Source of the DNA: Gilvibacter sediminis
GTDB lineage: Bacteria > Bacteroidota > Bacteroidia > Flavobacteriales > Flavobacteriaceae
DNA length: 64,000 nucleotides
Direction of reading: 5' to 3'
NCBI RefSeq assembly: GCF_028561565.1
Contig: NZ_JAQQTE010000001.1
Coordinates: forward strand, 166,005 to 230,004
In this document: in pieces, positions 17,574 through 26,010 of the stretch
Position numbering within the stretch: the stretch's first letter is position 1
How the letters are laid out: each line of letters starts with the position of its first letter
The notes under the pieces: model-generated
What the model was told of the DNA's origin: nothing
Database searches by the model: none
What the model saw: only the letters and a program-made list of their open reading frames with translations
Position numbers and translations under genes: made by a program

Positions 17574-19223
17574 CTAGTCTTGTTTTATAAATACCACATT
17601 TTTTACGCGTCCAGATTCTAATTTAAAGGCAGTTATGTTGGGTGAACCTTGAAAGACCACCGTTGCTCCTGAACCACTAAAGGTATGGTTGTCAATTTGT
17701 TTTAAAGAGATGGGGTCATTGTCACCAATGCTAACTTGTAAGGCATCATCTACCGCAGTTACCGCGTAGCGAACATCCAATTCTTCACTGTAGTAGCTAC
17801 CCTTGTAGGCGGTAAGATCTACTCCAGAAAAGTCCTTAACCACCTTTCGCTTGGTAATGGTCAACTCACCGGGTTGCTGCACCTCAAGCGTATTGGTCTT
17901 TCCATCTTTCAAGTCTTTGAAAGTGAACTTGAAGTTATCGTTACCCGGAATTCCATAAGAGTTCCCGCTGGTCTTGGCAATATTATATGAGGCGCCGTTC
18001 CACTTTTGTGTGAGGTTTAAGGAATCATTTTTAATAGCGATCTCTAATTCCACTCCAGCCTCTATTTCATAAGTACCTACCATTTGCTCCATTTCAAAGA
18101 TCACCGCTGGGATCGCCGTTTCTACCTCTGCAACAGCATCGGGTTCGGGTTCTTTCAAAACATCTTTTAAGAGGATATCCGCAACGGCATCTGCCATGCT
18201 CCAAGGACTGGCATCGGCTCGGTTTGCAAATACGGCAATGGACAAATTGTGCTCCGGGAACCGGACCAATTCGGCTCTAAAACCTACAAAAGCGCCACCG
18301 TGACGAATCGCTTTAACCCCTTTGTAATCCTCAATAAAAACACCGAGAGCATAATCAATGGTCTCGCCATTGTTTAGCACGCCTTGGGTGGTCATTTTCT
18401 CCCAAAAGTCAGCAGGCAAAACGGCCGCGTTGTAGTATTCGTCGTCCCACTTTTTAATATCATTGATAGAAGTAAAGATTCCGCCATCACCGATCATATC
18501 CAAAGTGGTCATGCTGATCATAAATGCTCCACTGGAATGCGGGGCATAACCAGAGGCCCTGTTTTTCACGACCCTGTTGTGATAATTATGAAAGTGGGTA
18601 TCGCGCATTTCCAAAGGCCTGAAAATGTTGTTTCTGGCGTAGTCTGCCATATTGCTCCCGGATGCCTTCTCCACGATCTGTCCCAACAACCAATAGCCAG
18701 AATTGCTGTATAAATACTCCTCTCCCGGCTCAAAATTAAGACTGGTCTGCCTTACAAGCCATTGCATAATATCGGCGTCGGTATAATGGGTGTCGTCATC
18801 ATATCCTTTTAGATAGGCCAGCTGTAAGTAGTCTCTAATTCCGCTGGTGTGATTTAGCAGATGACGCACGGTGATCCTTTGAGCACATTCGGGAAATTCT
18901 GGATAGAATTTAGACAGTGGGTCATCAAAACTGAGCTTGCCTTCACTTTCCAAAAGCACTATACAGGCAGCGGTAAATTGTTTGGATGTGGACCCGATCC
19001 GAAACACCGAATTGGCATCGTTGGGAATATTGTATTCCAAATTGGCCATTCCGTAACCTTTGCTGTATAGGATCTTCCCATCTCTAAATATTCCCAAAGA
19101 TGCTCCGGGCACTTCTCTATTCCCCCAGGCTTTGAATACGGCATCGATTTGATCCGCTTCTGGAATTTGGGCAAAAGCTATACTTGTCATCATAAGAGAC
19201 AAAGCAAAACACAGTTTCTTCAT
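17574..19223 (-). CDS. Serine hydrolase, beta-lactamase (class C)/DD-peptidase family
   Basis: A 549-residue exported protein with a signal peptide (1-18). The N-terminal catalytic domain (about 20-370) has the nucleophile motif S78-T-S-K81 (GSTSKQF), the second motif YSNSGYWL and a third motif HGG (IRHGGAFVGF). A C-terminal part of about 180 residues forms the lipocalin-like beta domain common in these proteins (DUF3471-type). Such enzymes are peptidases or esterases and only rarely true beta-lactamases. It is the first gene of a pair with the SGNH hydrolase. Confidence 0.92.
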   Translation of the reverse strand: MKKLCFALSLMMTSIAFAQIPEADQIDAVFKAWGNREVPGASLGIFRDGKILYSKGYGMANLEYNIPNDANSVFRIGSTSKQFTAACIVLLESEGKLSFDDPLSKFYPEFPECAQRITVRHLLNHTSGIRDYLQLAYLKGYDDDTHYTDADIMQWLVRQTSLNFEPGEEYLYSNSGYWLLGQIVEKASGSNMADYARNNIFRPLEMRDTHFHNYHNRVVKNRASGYAPHSSGAFMISMTTLDMIGDGGIFTSINDIKKWDDEYYNAAVLPADFWEKMTTQGVLNNGETIDYALGVFIEDYKGVKAIRHGGAFVGFRAELVRFPEHNLSIAVFANRADASPWSMADAVADILLKDVLKEPEPDAVAEVETAIPAVIFEMEQMVGTYEIEAGVELEIAIKNDSLNLTQKWNGASYNIAKTSGNSYGIPGNDNFKFTFKDLKDGKTNTLEVQQPGELTITKRKVVKDFSGVDLTAYKGSYYSEELDVRYAVTAVDDALQVSIGDNDPISLKQIDNHTFSGSGATVVFQGSPNITAFKLESGRVKNVVFIKQD

Positions 19224-19421
19224 AGTGGTTGTAATTTTAGCTGCAAAAGTTAAAGTGTCTTTAAAGGTAATTGAGTTCTGTCAATTGTCCTAGCAAAGCG
19301 GATTATTGATGATCGCTACAGCGGCAAAATCTATGTTAATGTTTTTACAAAATCATTTATTTTGTTTAATGTTTACTTATTTTCGTTAAACGATTAATTA
19401 CCAGCTTTAACCAATAATACC

Positions 19422-20240
19422 ATGAAGACACTAAAATTCGCTGTAGTTACGCTTGTTTTCGCAATTCTTGTTTCTTTTAAACCTGCCACAGATGACTTCC
19501 AAGGACAGGCCTTCTATTTCTCAAAATCTACAATGGATCTCGGAAACTGGGGAGCTCGCTTAAGTGAGGCAGAGAAAAAACAAGTTTACGCACGCCTAAA
19601 AAATCGTTTAGAAAAAACCTATATCCTCGATTTCAATAAAGAAGAGTCTATTTTCAATGAGGAAGATCAGATAGATGCCATGTCTGGAGCCACAGACACT
19701 TGGGGGAGCAACTTTGCTCGCGGCGAGCAATACAAGAATGTTAAACAAAACATGCTTATCCAAGCGCAAGAATTCTACGGAAAGAAGTTCTTGGTAAAAG
19801 ATAAGTTGGCAGATATTGAGTGGAATATGGCTGGCGATTCTAAAATGATCGGGCAATACATGTGCTTTAAAGCCACTGCCACGGTGCCAACCAAAGAACT
19901 CACTTGGTACAACTTTGAGTGGAGTGATCTTCGTGCCGAGGAAGAAAAAGATGCCGATGGCAATCCTATAATTCCCACTACAGACATTGAGGCGTGGTAT
20001 ACGCTACAAATCCCAGTAAGCCATGGACCTGCCGAGTACTGGGGGCTTCCAGGACTTATTTTGGAAGTAAGTGCAGGAAATACCACCATGCTTTGTTCTA
20101 AAGTAGTATTGAATCCTGACGAGACCGTTGCTATTAAAGCCCCAGACAAGGGCAAAGAGATCAACAAAGCCGATTACGCCATGACCATCCGCAAGAAGAT
20201 GATGGAGATGCGTGATAACCGAGGCAGAAGAAGAAACTAA
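19422..20240 (+). CDS. GLPGLI family protein
   Basis: A 272-residue exported protein with a signal peptide (about 1-24) and the family hallmark GLPGLILEV at about 207-215, preceded by the usual WYTLQIPVSHGPAEYWG. The family is restricted to Bacteroidota and its function is unknown. It is often encoded beside a TonB-receptor-like barrel, as here, where the next gene starts 31 bases later. The C-terminus is very basic (RDNRGRRRN), and some related pairs are thought to handle metals or peptides. The latter is inference. Confidence 0.9.
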   Translation: MKTLKFAVVTLVFAILVSFKPATDDFQGQAFYFSKSTMDLGNWGARLSEAEKKQVYARLKNRLEKTYILDFNKEESIFNEEDQIDAMSGATDTWGSNFARGEQYKNVKQNMLIQAQEFYGKKFLVKDKLADIEWNMAGDSKMIGQYMCFKATATVPTKELTWYNFEWSDLRAEEEKDADGNPIIPTTDIEAWYTLQIPVSHGPAEYWGLPGLILEVSAGNTTMLCSKVVLNPDETVAIKAPDKGKEINKADYAMTIRKKMMEMRDNRGRRRN

Positions 20241-20271
20241 ATCTCGAGCCTGGTTTAAGGTCCGCATTACG

Positions 20272-22989
20272 ATGAAAAAATTACTCCTTTTCGCCCTGCT
20301 GCTCGGCAGCATAGGCACAACCCTTGCCCAGATCCAAATGCAAGGAGTGGTCAAAGACAGTTTGGATATTCCCTTGGAATTGGCCAATGTAGTTGCCATA
20401 AACGACTCCACCAATGCCTTGGAATCTTACGGCATCACCAATGAAGCCGGTAAGTACAAACTCGAACTTGAAGCCAATACCAGTTATAAACTCCAAGTGA
20501 GCTATATCGGTTTTAAAACCTATGAAGAGCAACTCCAAACCGGAGAGGCTGATCTCAACAGAGACTTTAAACTAGCCCCAGACAACGCACTAGATGCCGT
20601 TGAGTTGGTTTATGAAATGCCCGTGACAGTTAAGGGTGATACGCTAGTTTACAACGCAGACTCCTTCAATACGGGAACGGAGCGCAAACTGGGTGATGTT
20701 TTGGAAAACCTGCCTGGCGTGGAGATCAATGAAGACGGGCAGATCGAAGTAGAAGGAAAAGTGGTCAATAAACTCATGGTAAACGGCAAGGACTTCTTTG
20801 ACGGAGACACCAAGCTGGCCACAGAGAACATTCCATCCAACGCTGTTTCTAAAGTTCAAGTACTCAGAAACTACGCAGAAGTTGGTCAATTGAGCGGCGT
20901 TCGCAACAACCAGGACAATGTGGCCATTAACATCAAACTCAAAGAAGGGAAAGAGAACTTCTGGTTCGGAAGTGTTACTGCAGGAGGAGGATCCTCACCG
21001 GAGGACGAACTTTATTTATTGCAACCCAAGCTCTTTTACTACAGCCCAAAATACAGCTTGAACTTTATTGGTGACCTTAATAACACTGGAGAAGTTGCCT
21101 TGACGCGAAGAGATATCCGCGGTTTTGGAGGAGGATTTCAAGCGCCGAGTCGCAGCAGTGGTACGGACATTAATTTGGGAGACAACAGCTTGAATTTCTT
21201 GACCAGTCAAGGAAACGCTTTAGAGATTGAGAGTCAATTAGGTTCTATGAACTTTAGTTATTCTCCCAAGACCACACTAGATTTTAGTGGGTTTGCCATT
21301 TTCAATTCGAGTAGAATTCTATCCAGAGAGTCGAGTTTTGTGCAGTATACAGATCCTGAGTTGGGCATTCCGGATGAAGCAACGGAACAGCGCAGCCGCG
21401 AACGTTCTGATCAAGGCTTGGTGAAATTCAGTGTGAAATATCAGCCTAACCTCAACAATCAAATGGATTATGATGTGTTGGGAAGAATTTCAAGAGATAC
21501 ACAAGATCAAAATCAGTTCTCTTCTGTGATTGGAAACACCGATCAATTTGACGAGGTGACTCCGTACAGCATCAATCAGAATCTAAACTACTACTATACG
21601 CTTAACGAGCGCAACATCTTTGCCTTTGAGGCCACTCACCTCTTGCGCAATGAAGACCCATTTTACAATGCAGTTTTAGTCAACGACCCGGACAGTCCGG
21701 ACGCTTTTGACAATACTGCGGAGGCCCTCGGTCTGAATACCAGTCTAGATTTTTACAATATTGGCCAAGACCGAAGAATTAAATCCAATCAATTAGACGC
21801 TAAGTTGGACCACTATTTTGTGATCAATCAGCGCAGTAATTTGAACTTTACCTTGGGGACCATTTTGAGCAATCAGCAATTCAATTCCAATATCTTTCAA
21901 TTTTTAGAAGATGGAAGCCGATTTGACCCAACCCCAACCATTAATGACGGCTTGGACACCAACGATACCGAATACAACTTCAGCGATATTTATCTCGGTG
22001 TGCACTACCGAGCCAAATGGGGGAAATTTACCGTAACCCCAGGATTCTCGCTGCACGCTTATGGGAACCGCAACATTCAATCCGGAGAAGAATTTAAAGA
22101 CAACTTCTTTAGACTGCTACCGGACTTTGAAACGCGCATTCAATTCAAGAAGAGCGAGCAGTTGACCTTCCGCTATGAGATGCGCAACCAGTTCACAGAC
22201 GTGACGCGTTTGGCGCAAGGCTTGGTCTTTAATAGCATTAATAACATTTCTTTTGGAGAGCCGGAATTGCAGAATGCTTTGGCTCATAATGTGAGCTTGT
22301 TTTACAGCAGTTTTAATTTATTCAACTACACCAACGTATTTGCCAGAGCTGCTTATACCAAGAATATTGATCAGATCAGAAGTTTGACCAACTTTGACAA
22401 CGTAATTAGAACCAGTACGTTTTTTAACTCTGCCTTTGCCGATGAGACGGCGAGTTTATTCGGAAGAGTGCAACGCACCTTTGGAAAGGTTCGTGCGAGC
22501 ATCAATGTGCGATACAATTACAGCAAGATCAACCAGTTTATCCAAGGGCAGCGCTCCATCAATGAAGGCTTTACACAAAGCTATACGCCCGGTTTAAGAA
22601 CCAACTTTAAAGTGGCACCAAACATCTCTTTGAGTTATAGATATGTGGTGACCAACAACAACCAAGGGGATAGAGAGACTACTTTCATCACCAACGCACC
22701 GACCTTTGAATTTGACGCTTATATCTGGAAATCGGTCACTTTTAGAACCGATTATGCCTATACCATTCAGGAGTTGGACAACGGAGAAACACAGTCCTTC
22801 CAAAACTGGAATGCCCGTTTATCGTATAGAAAGAATCGGGATTCTAAATGGGAGTATGAGATCAGAGCAACCAACATTCTCAACATAGATTCTCAGGTGA
22901 GAAACAGTGCCAATAATGTGTCAGTTTTTAATTCGGAGACGTTTATTCAGCCAAGATTTATTACCTTCCGCTTTATCTATACACTATAA
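20272..22989 (+). CDS. Outer membrane beta-barrel protein (TonB-receptor-like) with carboxypeptidase-regulatory-like domain
   Basis: A 905-residue protein starting at the ATG at 20272, which gives a clean signal peptide (MKKLLLFALLLGSIGTTLAQ). The frame opens 60 bases earlier inside the GLPGLI gene, but that part is not credible. Order: regulatory-like beta domain (about 22-105), plug-like domain with TLVYNADSF, LPGVEINEDGQIEVEGK and VNGKDFFDGD (about 120-220), then a 650-residue barrel of the OMP_b-brl_3 type ending in FRFIYTL. It probably works with the GLPGLI protein at the outer membrane. Confidence 0.92.
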   Translation: MKKLLLFALLLGSIGTTLAQIQMQGVVKDSLDIPLELANVVAINDSTNALESYGITNEAGKYKLELEANTSYKLQVSYIGFKTYEEQLQTGEADLNRDFKLAPDNALDAVELVYEMPVTVKGDTLVYNADSFNTGTERKLGDVLENLPGVEINEDGQIEVEGKVVNKLMVNGKDFFDGDTKLATENIPSNAVSKVQVLRNYAEVGQLSGVRNNQDNVAINIKLKEGKENFWFGSVTAGGGSSPEDELYLLQPKLFYYSPKYSLNFIGDLNNTGEVALTRRDIRGFGGGFQAPSRSSGTDINLGDNSLNFLTSQGNALEIESQLGSMNFSYSPKTTLDFSGFAIFNSSRILSRESSFVQYTDPELGIPDEATEQRSRERSDQGLVKFSVKYQPNLNNQMDYDVLGRISRDTQDQNQFSSVIGNTDQFDEVTPYSINQNLNYYYTLNERNIFAFEATHLLRNEDPFYNAVLVNDPDSPDAFDNTAEALGLNTSLDFYNIGQDRRIKSNQLDAKLDHYFVINQRSNLNFTLGTILSNQQFNSNIFQFLEDGSRFDPTPTINDGLDTNDTEYNFSDIYLGVHYRAKWGKFTVTPGFSLHAYGNRNIQSGEEFKDNFFRLLPDFETRIQFKKSEQLTFRYEMRNQFTDVTRLAQGLVFNSINNISFGEPELQNALAHNVSLFYSSFNLFNYTNVFARAAYTKNIDQIRSLTNFDNVIRTSTFFNSAFADETASLFGRVQRTFGKVRASINVRYNYSKINQFIQGQRSINEGFTQSYTPGLRTNFKVAPNISLSYRYVVTNNNQGDRETTFITNAPTFEFDAYIWKSVTFRTDYAYTIQELDNGETQSFQNWNARLSYRKNRDSKWEYEIRATNILNIDSQVRNSANNVSVFNSETFIQPRFITFRFIYTL

Positions 22990-23015
22990 ATCTAACTTAA
23001 TACAGCCACCACAGC

Positions 23016-23912
23016 ATGAAGAAATTAGTTCTTTTGGCCTTTTTTATTGGGTTTGCCACCCTTACCCAAGCGCAGGATTACACCGATATTGTAAAGTTTC
23101 AATACAATCGAGCTACGCTAGGAAATATTGACAATGATGATGAAACGGAGGTTGGAAACGCGAACTTGGAAACCTATTTCGTGATCCCCGCCACGGCAAA
23201 AACGATCTTTATTGCCGGTTTTACTTATGAAAACACACGCTTGAGCGTTGCTCACGACGACGATTTTAGAACCAATCTGGTAATGACACGTCTTAACCTG
23301 GGTGTTAAACTGGACCACGGAAACGGATGGAGCGGAACGTATGTTTTACTTCCTAAATACGCTTCTGATTTCAACGATCTAGGCGGAGATGCTTTCCAAT
23401 TTGGAGGTTTAGCATTATTTGAAAAGAAGATCTCTGGTCGTAAAGGCTGGAAGTTTGGTAGTTATGTGTCTTCAGAAAACTTCGGAACCATCATCACTCC
23501 GCTTGTGGGTATGTGGTACAAATCCCCTAACCGCAAGTTTTACGTAAACGCGGTATTCCCGATTCGTTCTGAGGCTAACTACGCCATCTCTGATGTTTTT
23601 AGCGTTGGAGCCAACCTTTTGACTTCTGTTAAGGCTTACGATCTTTCTGGAAATGCAGACGGATTCTACGTACAAGAGGAGTCTATCCGCTTCAATCTTT
23701 ATGCAGGAGTGAGCTTGTTTGACGGGACGCTCTTAGCACGCGCTAAGATCGGATACGATACCACGGATTATGGTCTTTACATGCAAGGAGATAAAGTAGG
23801 TGCACAAGTTTTGACCTTCCAAGTTGGAGGTGATGACAGAAACCGCTTGAACAGTGAATTTGATGCTGCTCCCTTTATGGGTGTTGACCTTATTCTTCGC
23901 GCAGGAATTTAA
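23016..23912 (+). CDS. DUF6268 family outer membrane beta-barrel protein
   Basis: A 298-residue protein with a signal peptide (1-19) and alternating beta-strand pattern throughout, ending in LILRAGI. It resembles the DUF6268 outer-membrane family of Bacteroidota. It follows the large barrel gene by 26 bases and is probably the third gene of the GLPGLI cassette. A hairpin with a T run begins 27 bases after its stop, inside the 3' end of the convergent peptidase gene. Function unknown. Confidence 0.8.
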   Translation: MKKLVLLAFFIGFATLTQAQDYTDIVKFQYNRATLGNIDNDDETEVGNANLETYFVIPATAKTIFIAGFTYENTRLSVAHDDDFRTNLVMTRLNLGVKLDHGNGWSGTYVLLPKYASDFNDLGGDAFQFGGLALFEKKISGRKGWKFGSYVSSENFGTIITPLVGMWYKSPNRKFYVNAVFPIRSEANYAISDVFSVGANLLTSVKAYDLSGNADGFYVQEESIRFNLYAGVSLFDGTLLARAKIGYDTTDYGLYMQGDKVGAQVLTFQVGGDDRNRLNSEFDAAPFMGVDLILRAGI

Positions 23913-23927
23913 TCCCCAAGAAATAAT

Positions 23928-25322
23928 CTAGTCTAAAGGCTGCTTCAGGATCTGGAGCAGCTTTTTTAGTTGCTGATCTTCTGAGTCAAATGGATTGTTG
24001 GCAATTTCAATATCTGGAAGCACGCCACGTGCAGATCGATCCCCACTCACCCTTACAATTTCACCCTTAGAGACTACTACAGGAATCCCAGTATTTGGCA
24101 AACTAAAGTTGAATACTGATGCGTAGAGCGAAGGATACTCCGCAGTCTCTTCACCCACTATAGTCGCCCAACCATAATCCTTTAATTGGGCTGCGGTCAC
24201 TGCAGCTTGAGAATAGGAATGTCTGTTAACCAACACATAGACTTCACCTTGGTATCTGCGCGATGCTGGCTTTGGCTCATATTTCGGAAAATCATAACTA
24301 AAAACTTCTCCGTTGGCTTTAGAAAAAATTGCATTCTGATAAGCAGAGGTGGTATCGCGATTTGCAGCTAGCGCATCTTTAAGCTGCCTGCTGGATCTCA
24401 GCTTGAACTCGGAGCACCATTTAAAAGGCTTGTCTGCAATATAACTGGTCAAATAATCAGCAAAGCTATCGTCACCGCCGCCATTTCCCCGAAGATCAAT
24501 GATTAAATTCGGAAGGTTTCTTTTTTTAATTTCCACAAATGAGGAGTCTATAAACGCCTTGTAAAGATTCAGATCGTCTTTAAAACTACCCGGATTTAAA
24601 ACGGCGGCATTAGCGGTGAATTCCAGATTCATCTCGGCATTTACAGCATCCGTTCTTATGTACTCAAAATCATCCAGTGCGGCTACGGCGGAGAGTTCCA
24701 GTTCTTGAACTGACCCTGAAAGTTCCACACCTACTTGGAACGACTCCTGAGGCCCATACACTTGCCAATACAGTCGTGGCAATGTGAAAAATTCCGCCTT
24801 TGTTTGAATATAGTAAGGGCGTTCTCCTGCAAGCTGACGATACAGTTTTTCAAATACGTCTTGGATTGGTTCGCCATTGATGCTGAGCAGTTTGGTCCCC
24901 GGTTGGATCCGTTTGTCCTCAGACCAATTGGCGGTCACTTTATAATCGCCTTGATGAAAAATAGCCTCTAAAGGAAACAACTTGCCTCCTTGTGAAGCAT
25001 ATTCTATATACTGTGGAATCGGAAAAACAACTTCCGTATGCCCATTTTTCAATTGTGCTGCAAAAGGCTGCAGTAGTTTGGTTGCCTCAAGAACATTTAA
25101 CGAGTCTTGAGTGATGGCAGTGCGCGTCTGCTGATAGGCTGCTTCTAATTCCTGTGCACTCACATAGGCAAATGGAGCTATATGCGTTTGCCTAAGGGCA
25201 TCGTATAAATAATCGAGATCTGCTAAAACAGCTTCTCTGGTGAAGTTGTTTGAATTTTGAGCTAGACTAAAAAGTGGAACTAAAATCCAGAGCAGTAGTA
25301 TTTGATGTATGATTCGTTTCAT
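23928..25322 (-). CDS. S41 family peptidase, exported (Lys-less, tricorn-like)
   Basis: A 464-residue protein with a signal peptide (1-21). The S41 core is recognisable by LIIDLRGNGGGDDS (about 273-286) and VYVLVNRHSYSQAAV with the likely nucleophile S371. In Ctp enzymes a lysine stands 25 residues later. Here that place is Y396 within VGEETAEYPS, so the enzyme belongs to the Ser/Glu-type (tricorn-like) branch or is inactive. The N-terminal 200 residues hold a helical domain and a degenerate PDZ-like segment. The 3' end contains a + strand terminator for the convergent gene. Confidence 0.88.
   Translation of the reverse strand: MKRIIHQILLLWILVPLFSLAQNSNNFTREAVLADLDYLYDALRQTHIAPFAYVSAQELEAAYQQTRTAITQDSLNVLEATKLLQPFAAQLKNGHTEVVFPIPQYIEYASQGGKLFPLEAIFHQGDYKVTANWSEDKRIQPGTKLLSINGEPIQDVFEKLYRQLAGERPYYIQTKAEFFTLPRLYWQVYGPQESFQVGVELSGSVQELELSAVAALDDFEYIRTDAVNAEMNLEFTANAAVLNPGSFKDDLNLYKAFIDSSFVEIKKRNLPNLIIDLRGNGGGDDSFADYLTSYIADKPFKWCSEFKLRSSRQLKDALAANRDTTSAYQNAIFSKANGEVFSYDFPKYEPKPASRRYQGEVYVLVNRHSYSQAAVTAAQLKDYGWATIVGEETAEYPSLYASVFNFSLPNTGIPVVVSKGEIVRVSGDRSARGVLPDIEIANNPFDSEDQQLKKLLQILKQPLD
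23939..23967 (+). terminator. Intrinsic terminator of the GLPGLI cassette, inside a convergent gene
   Basis: GCTGCT (23939-23944) pairs with AGCAGC (23956-23961) around an 11-base loop and is followed by TTTTTT (23962-23967). It lies wholly within the last codons of the leftward S41 peptidase gene. Confidence 0.7.
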
Positions 25323-25397
25323 GTTTGGCAGCCTTTTTTGGCGCCTTAAAGACGAATCAACATCTGCAGTGTTTCAAAAATTATTTGGTTGAGCTAA

Positions 25398-26000
25398 TTA
25401 TCGCTCTATACGCATGATATCTCCGGCCTTATGCATTTCTAAAACCTGTTCGCGAGAAACGCCATAAACAGGTTCCATATAATTCTCTTCCTTGTCAATC
25501 TTGTAGATTCCGGAGTATTTATCCACTTCATAAGAATTATCCATGATGTACAAACTGTCTGCATCTACGCGCACTACTTTGAACGTCGTATAACTGCTAT
25601 AACCCGCTTTGTATCTATAAATATCTCCCGTTTCTGGAGCCGCCAAATATTCAAGTTCACGCTTGTCCTGTACATTGCTCGCTACAACGGCTCCCACTAT
25701 GAAACACAAAAAAATGGCCAAGCCCGCCCATTGCCAAACAGGACCTCGGCTTTCACTTTTAAGCCTCAAGTAAGCCTCTTTATGCGAAGCACCAAGTTTT
25801 TTGGGTTTGAATTCGGTATTGCAATTCTCACAATGCCCGCGACCCAACTTTCCCATAGGGAACAGTGGAATCCAAAAGATGTGTGAGTGCCTTCTGTAGA
25901 CATTTAAGGTGATACTTCCTGTGGCTTCACAGCTTGGACAGGTTCCTGTTTTTGGTTTGCTGCTGTTTAAGTGAATGGCTTTACTTCCGTAAATGAGCAT
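25398..26000 (-). CDS. Zinc-ribbon membrane protein
   Basis: A 200-residue protein. An N-terminal zinc ribbon is formed by C21-P-S-C24 and C57-E-N-C60. A single hydrophobic helix spans about 91-110 (WAGLAIFLCFIVGAVVAS). The remaining 90 residues form a soluble domain with a VRVDADSLYIMDNSYEVD segment. The topology suggests a cytosolic zinc ribbon and an external C-terminal domain. It follows the SulP-hydrolase fusion gene after 10 bases and is probably in the same transcript. The family name is not recognised beyond the ribbon. Confidence 0.82.
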   Translation of the reverse strand: MLIYGSKAIHLNSSKPKTGTCPSCEATGSITLNVYRRHSHIFWIPLFPMGKLGRGHCENCNTEFKPKKLGASHKEAYLRLKSESRGPVWQWAGLAIFLCFIVGAVVASNVQDKRELEYLAAPETGDIYRYKAGYSSYTTFKVVRVDADSLYIMDNSYEVDKYSGIYKIDKEENYMEPVYGVSREQVLEMHKAGDIMRIER

Positions 26001-26010
26001 ATTGTTGTTG

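Noticed and set aside
17574..19223. A true antibiotic-resistance beta-lactamase
   Set aside because: The SxxK/YxN/HxG family is broad. The extra C-terminal beta domain and SGNH neighbour fit a peptidase or esterase better.
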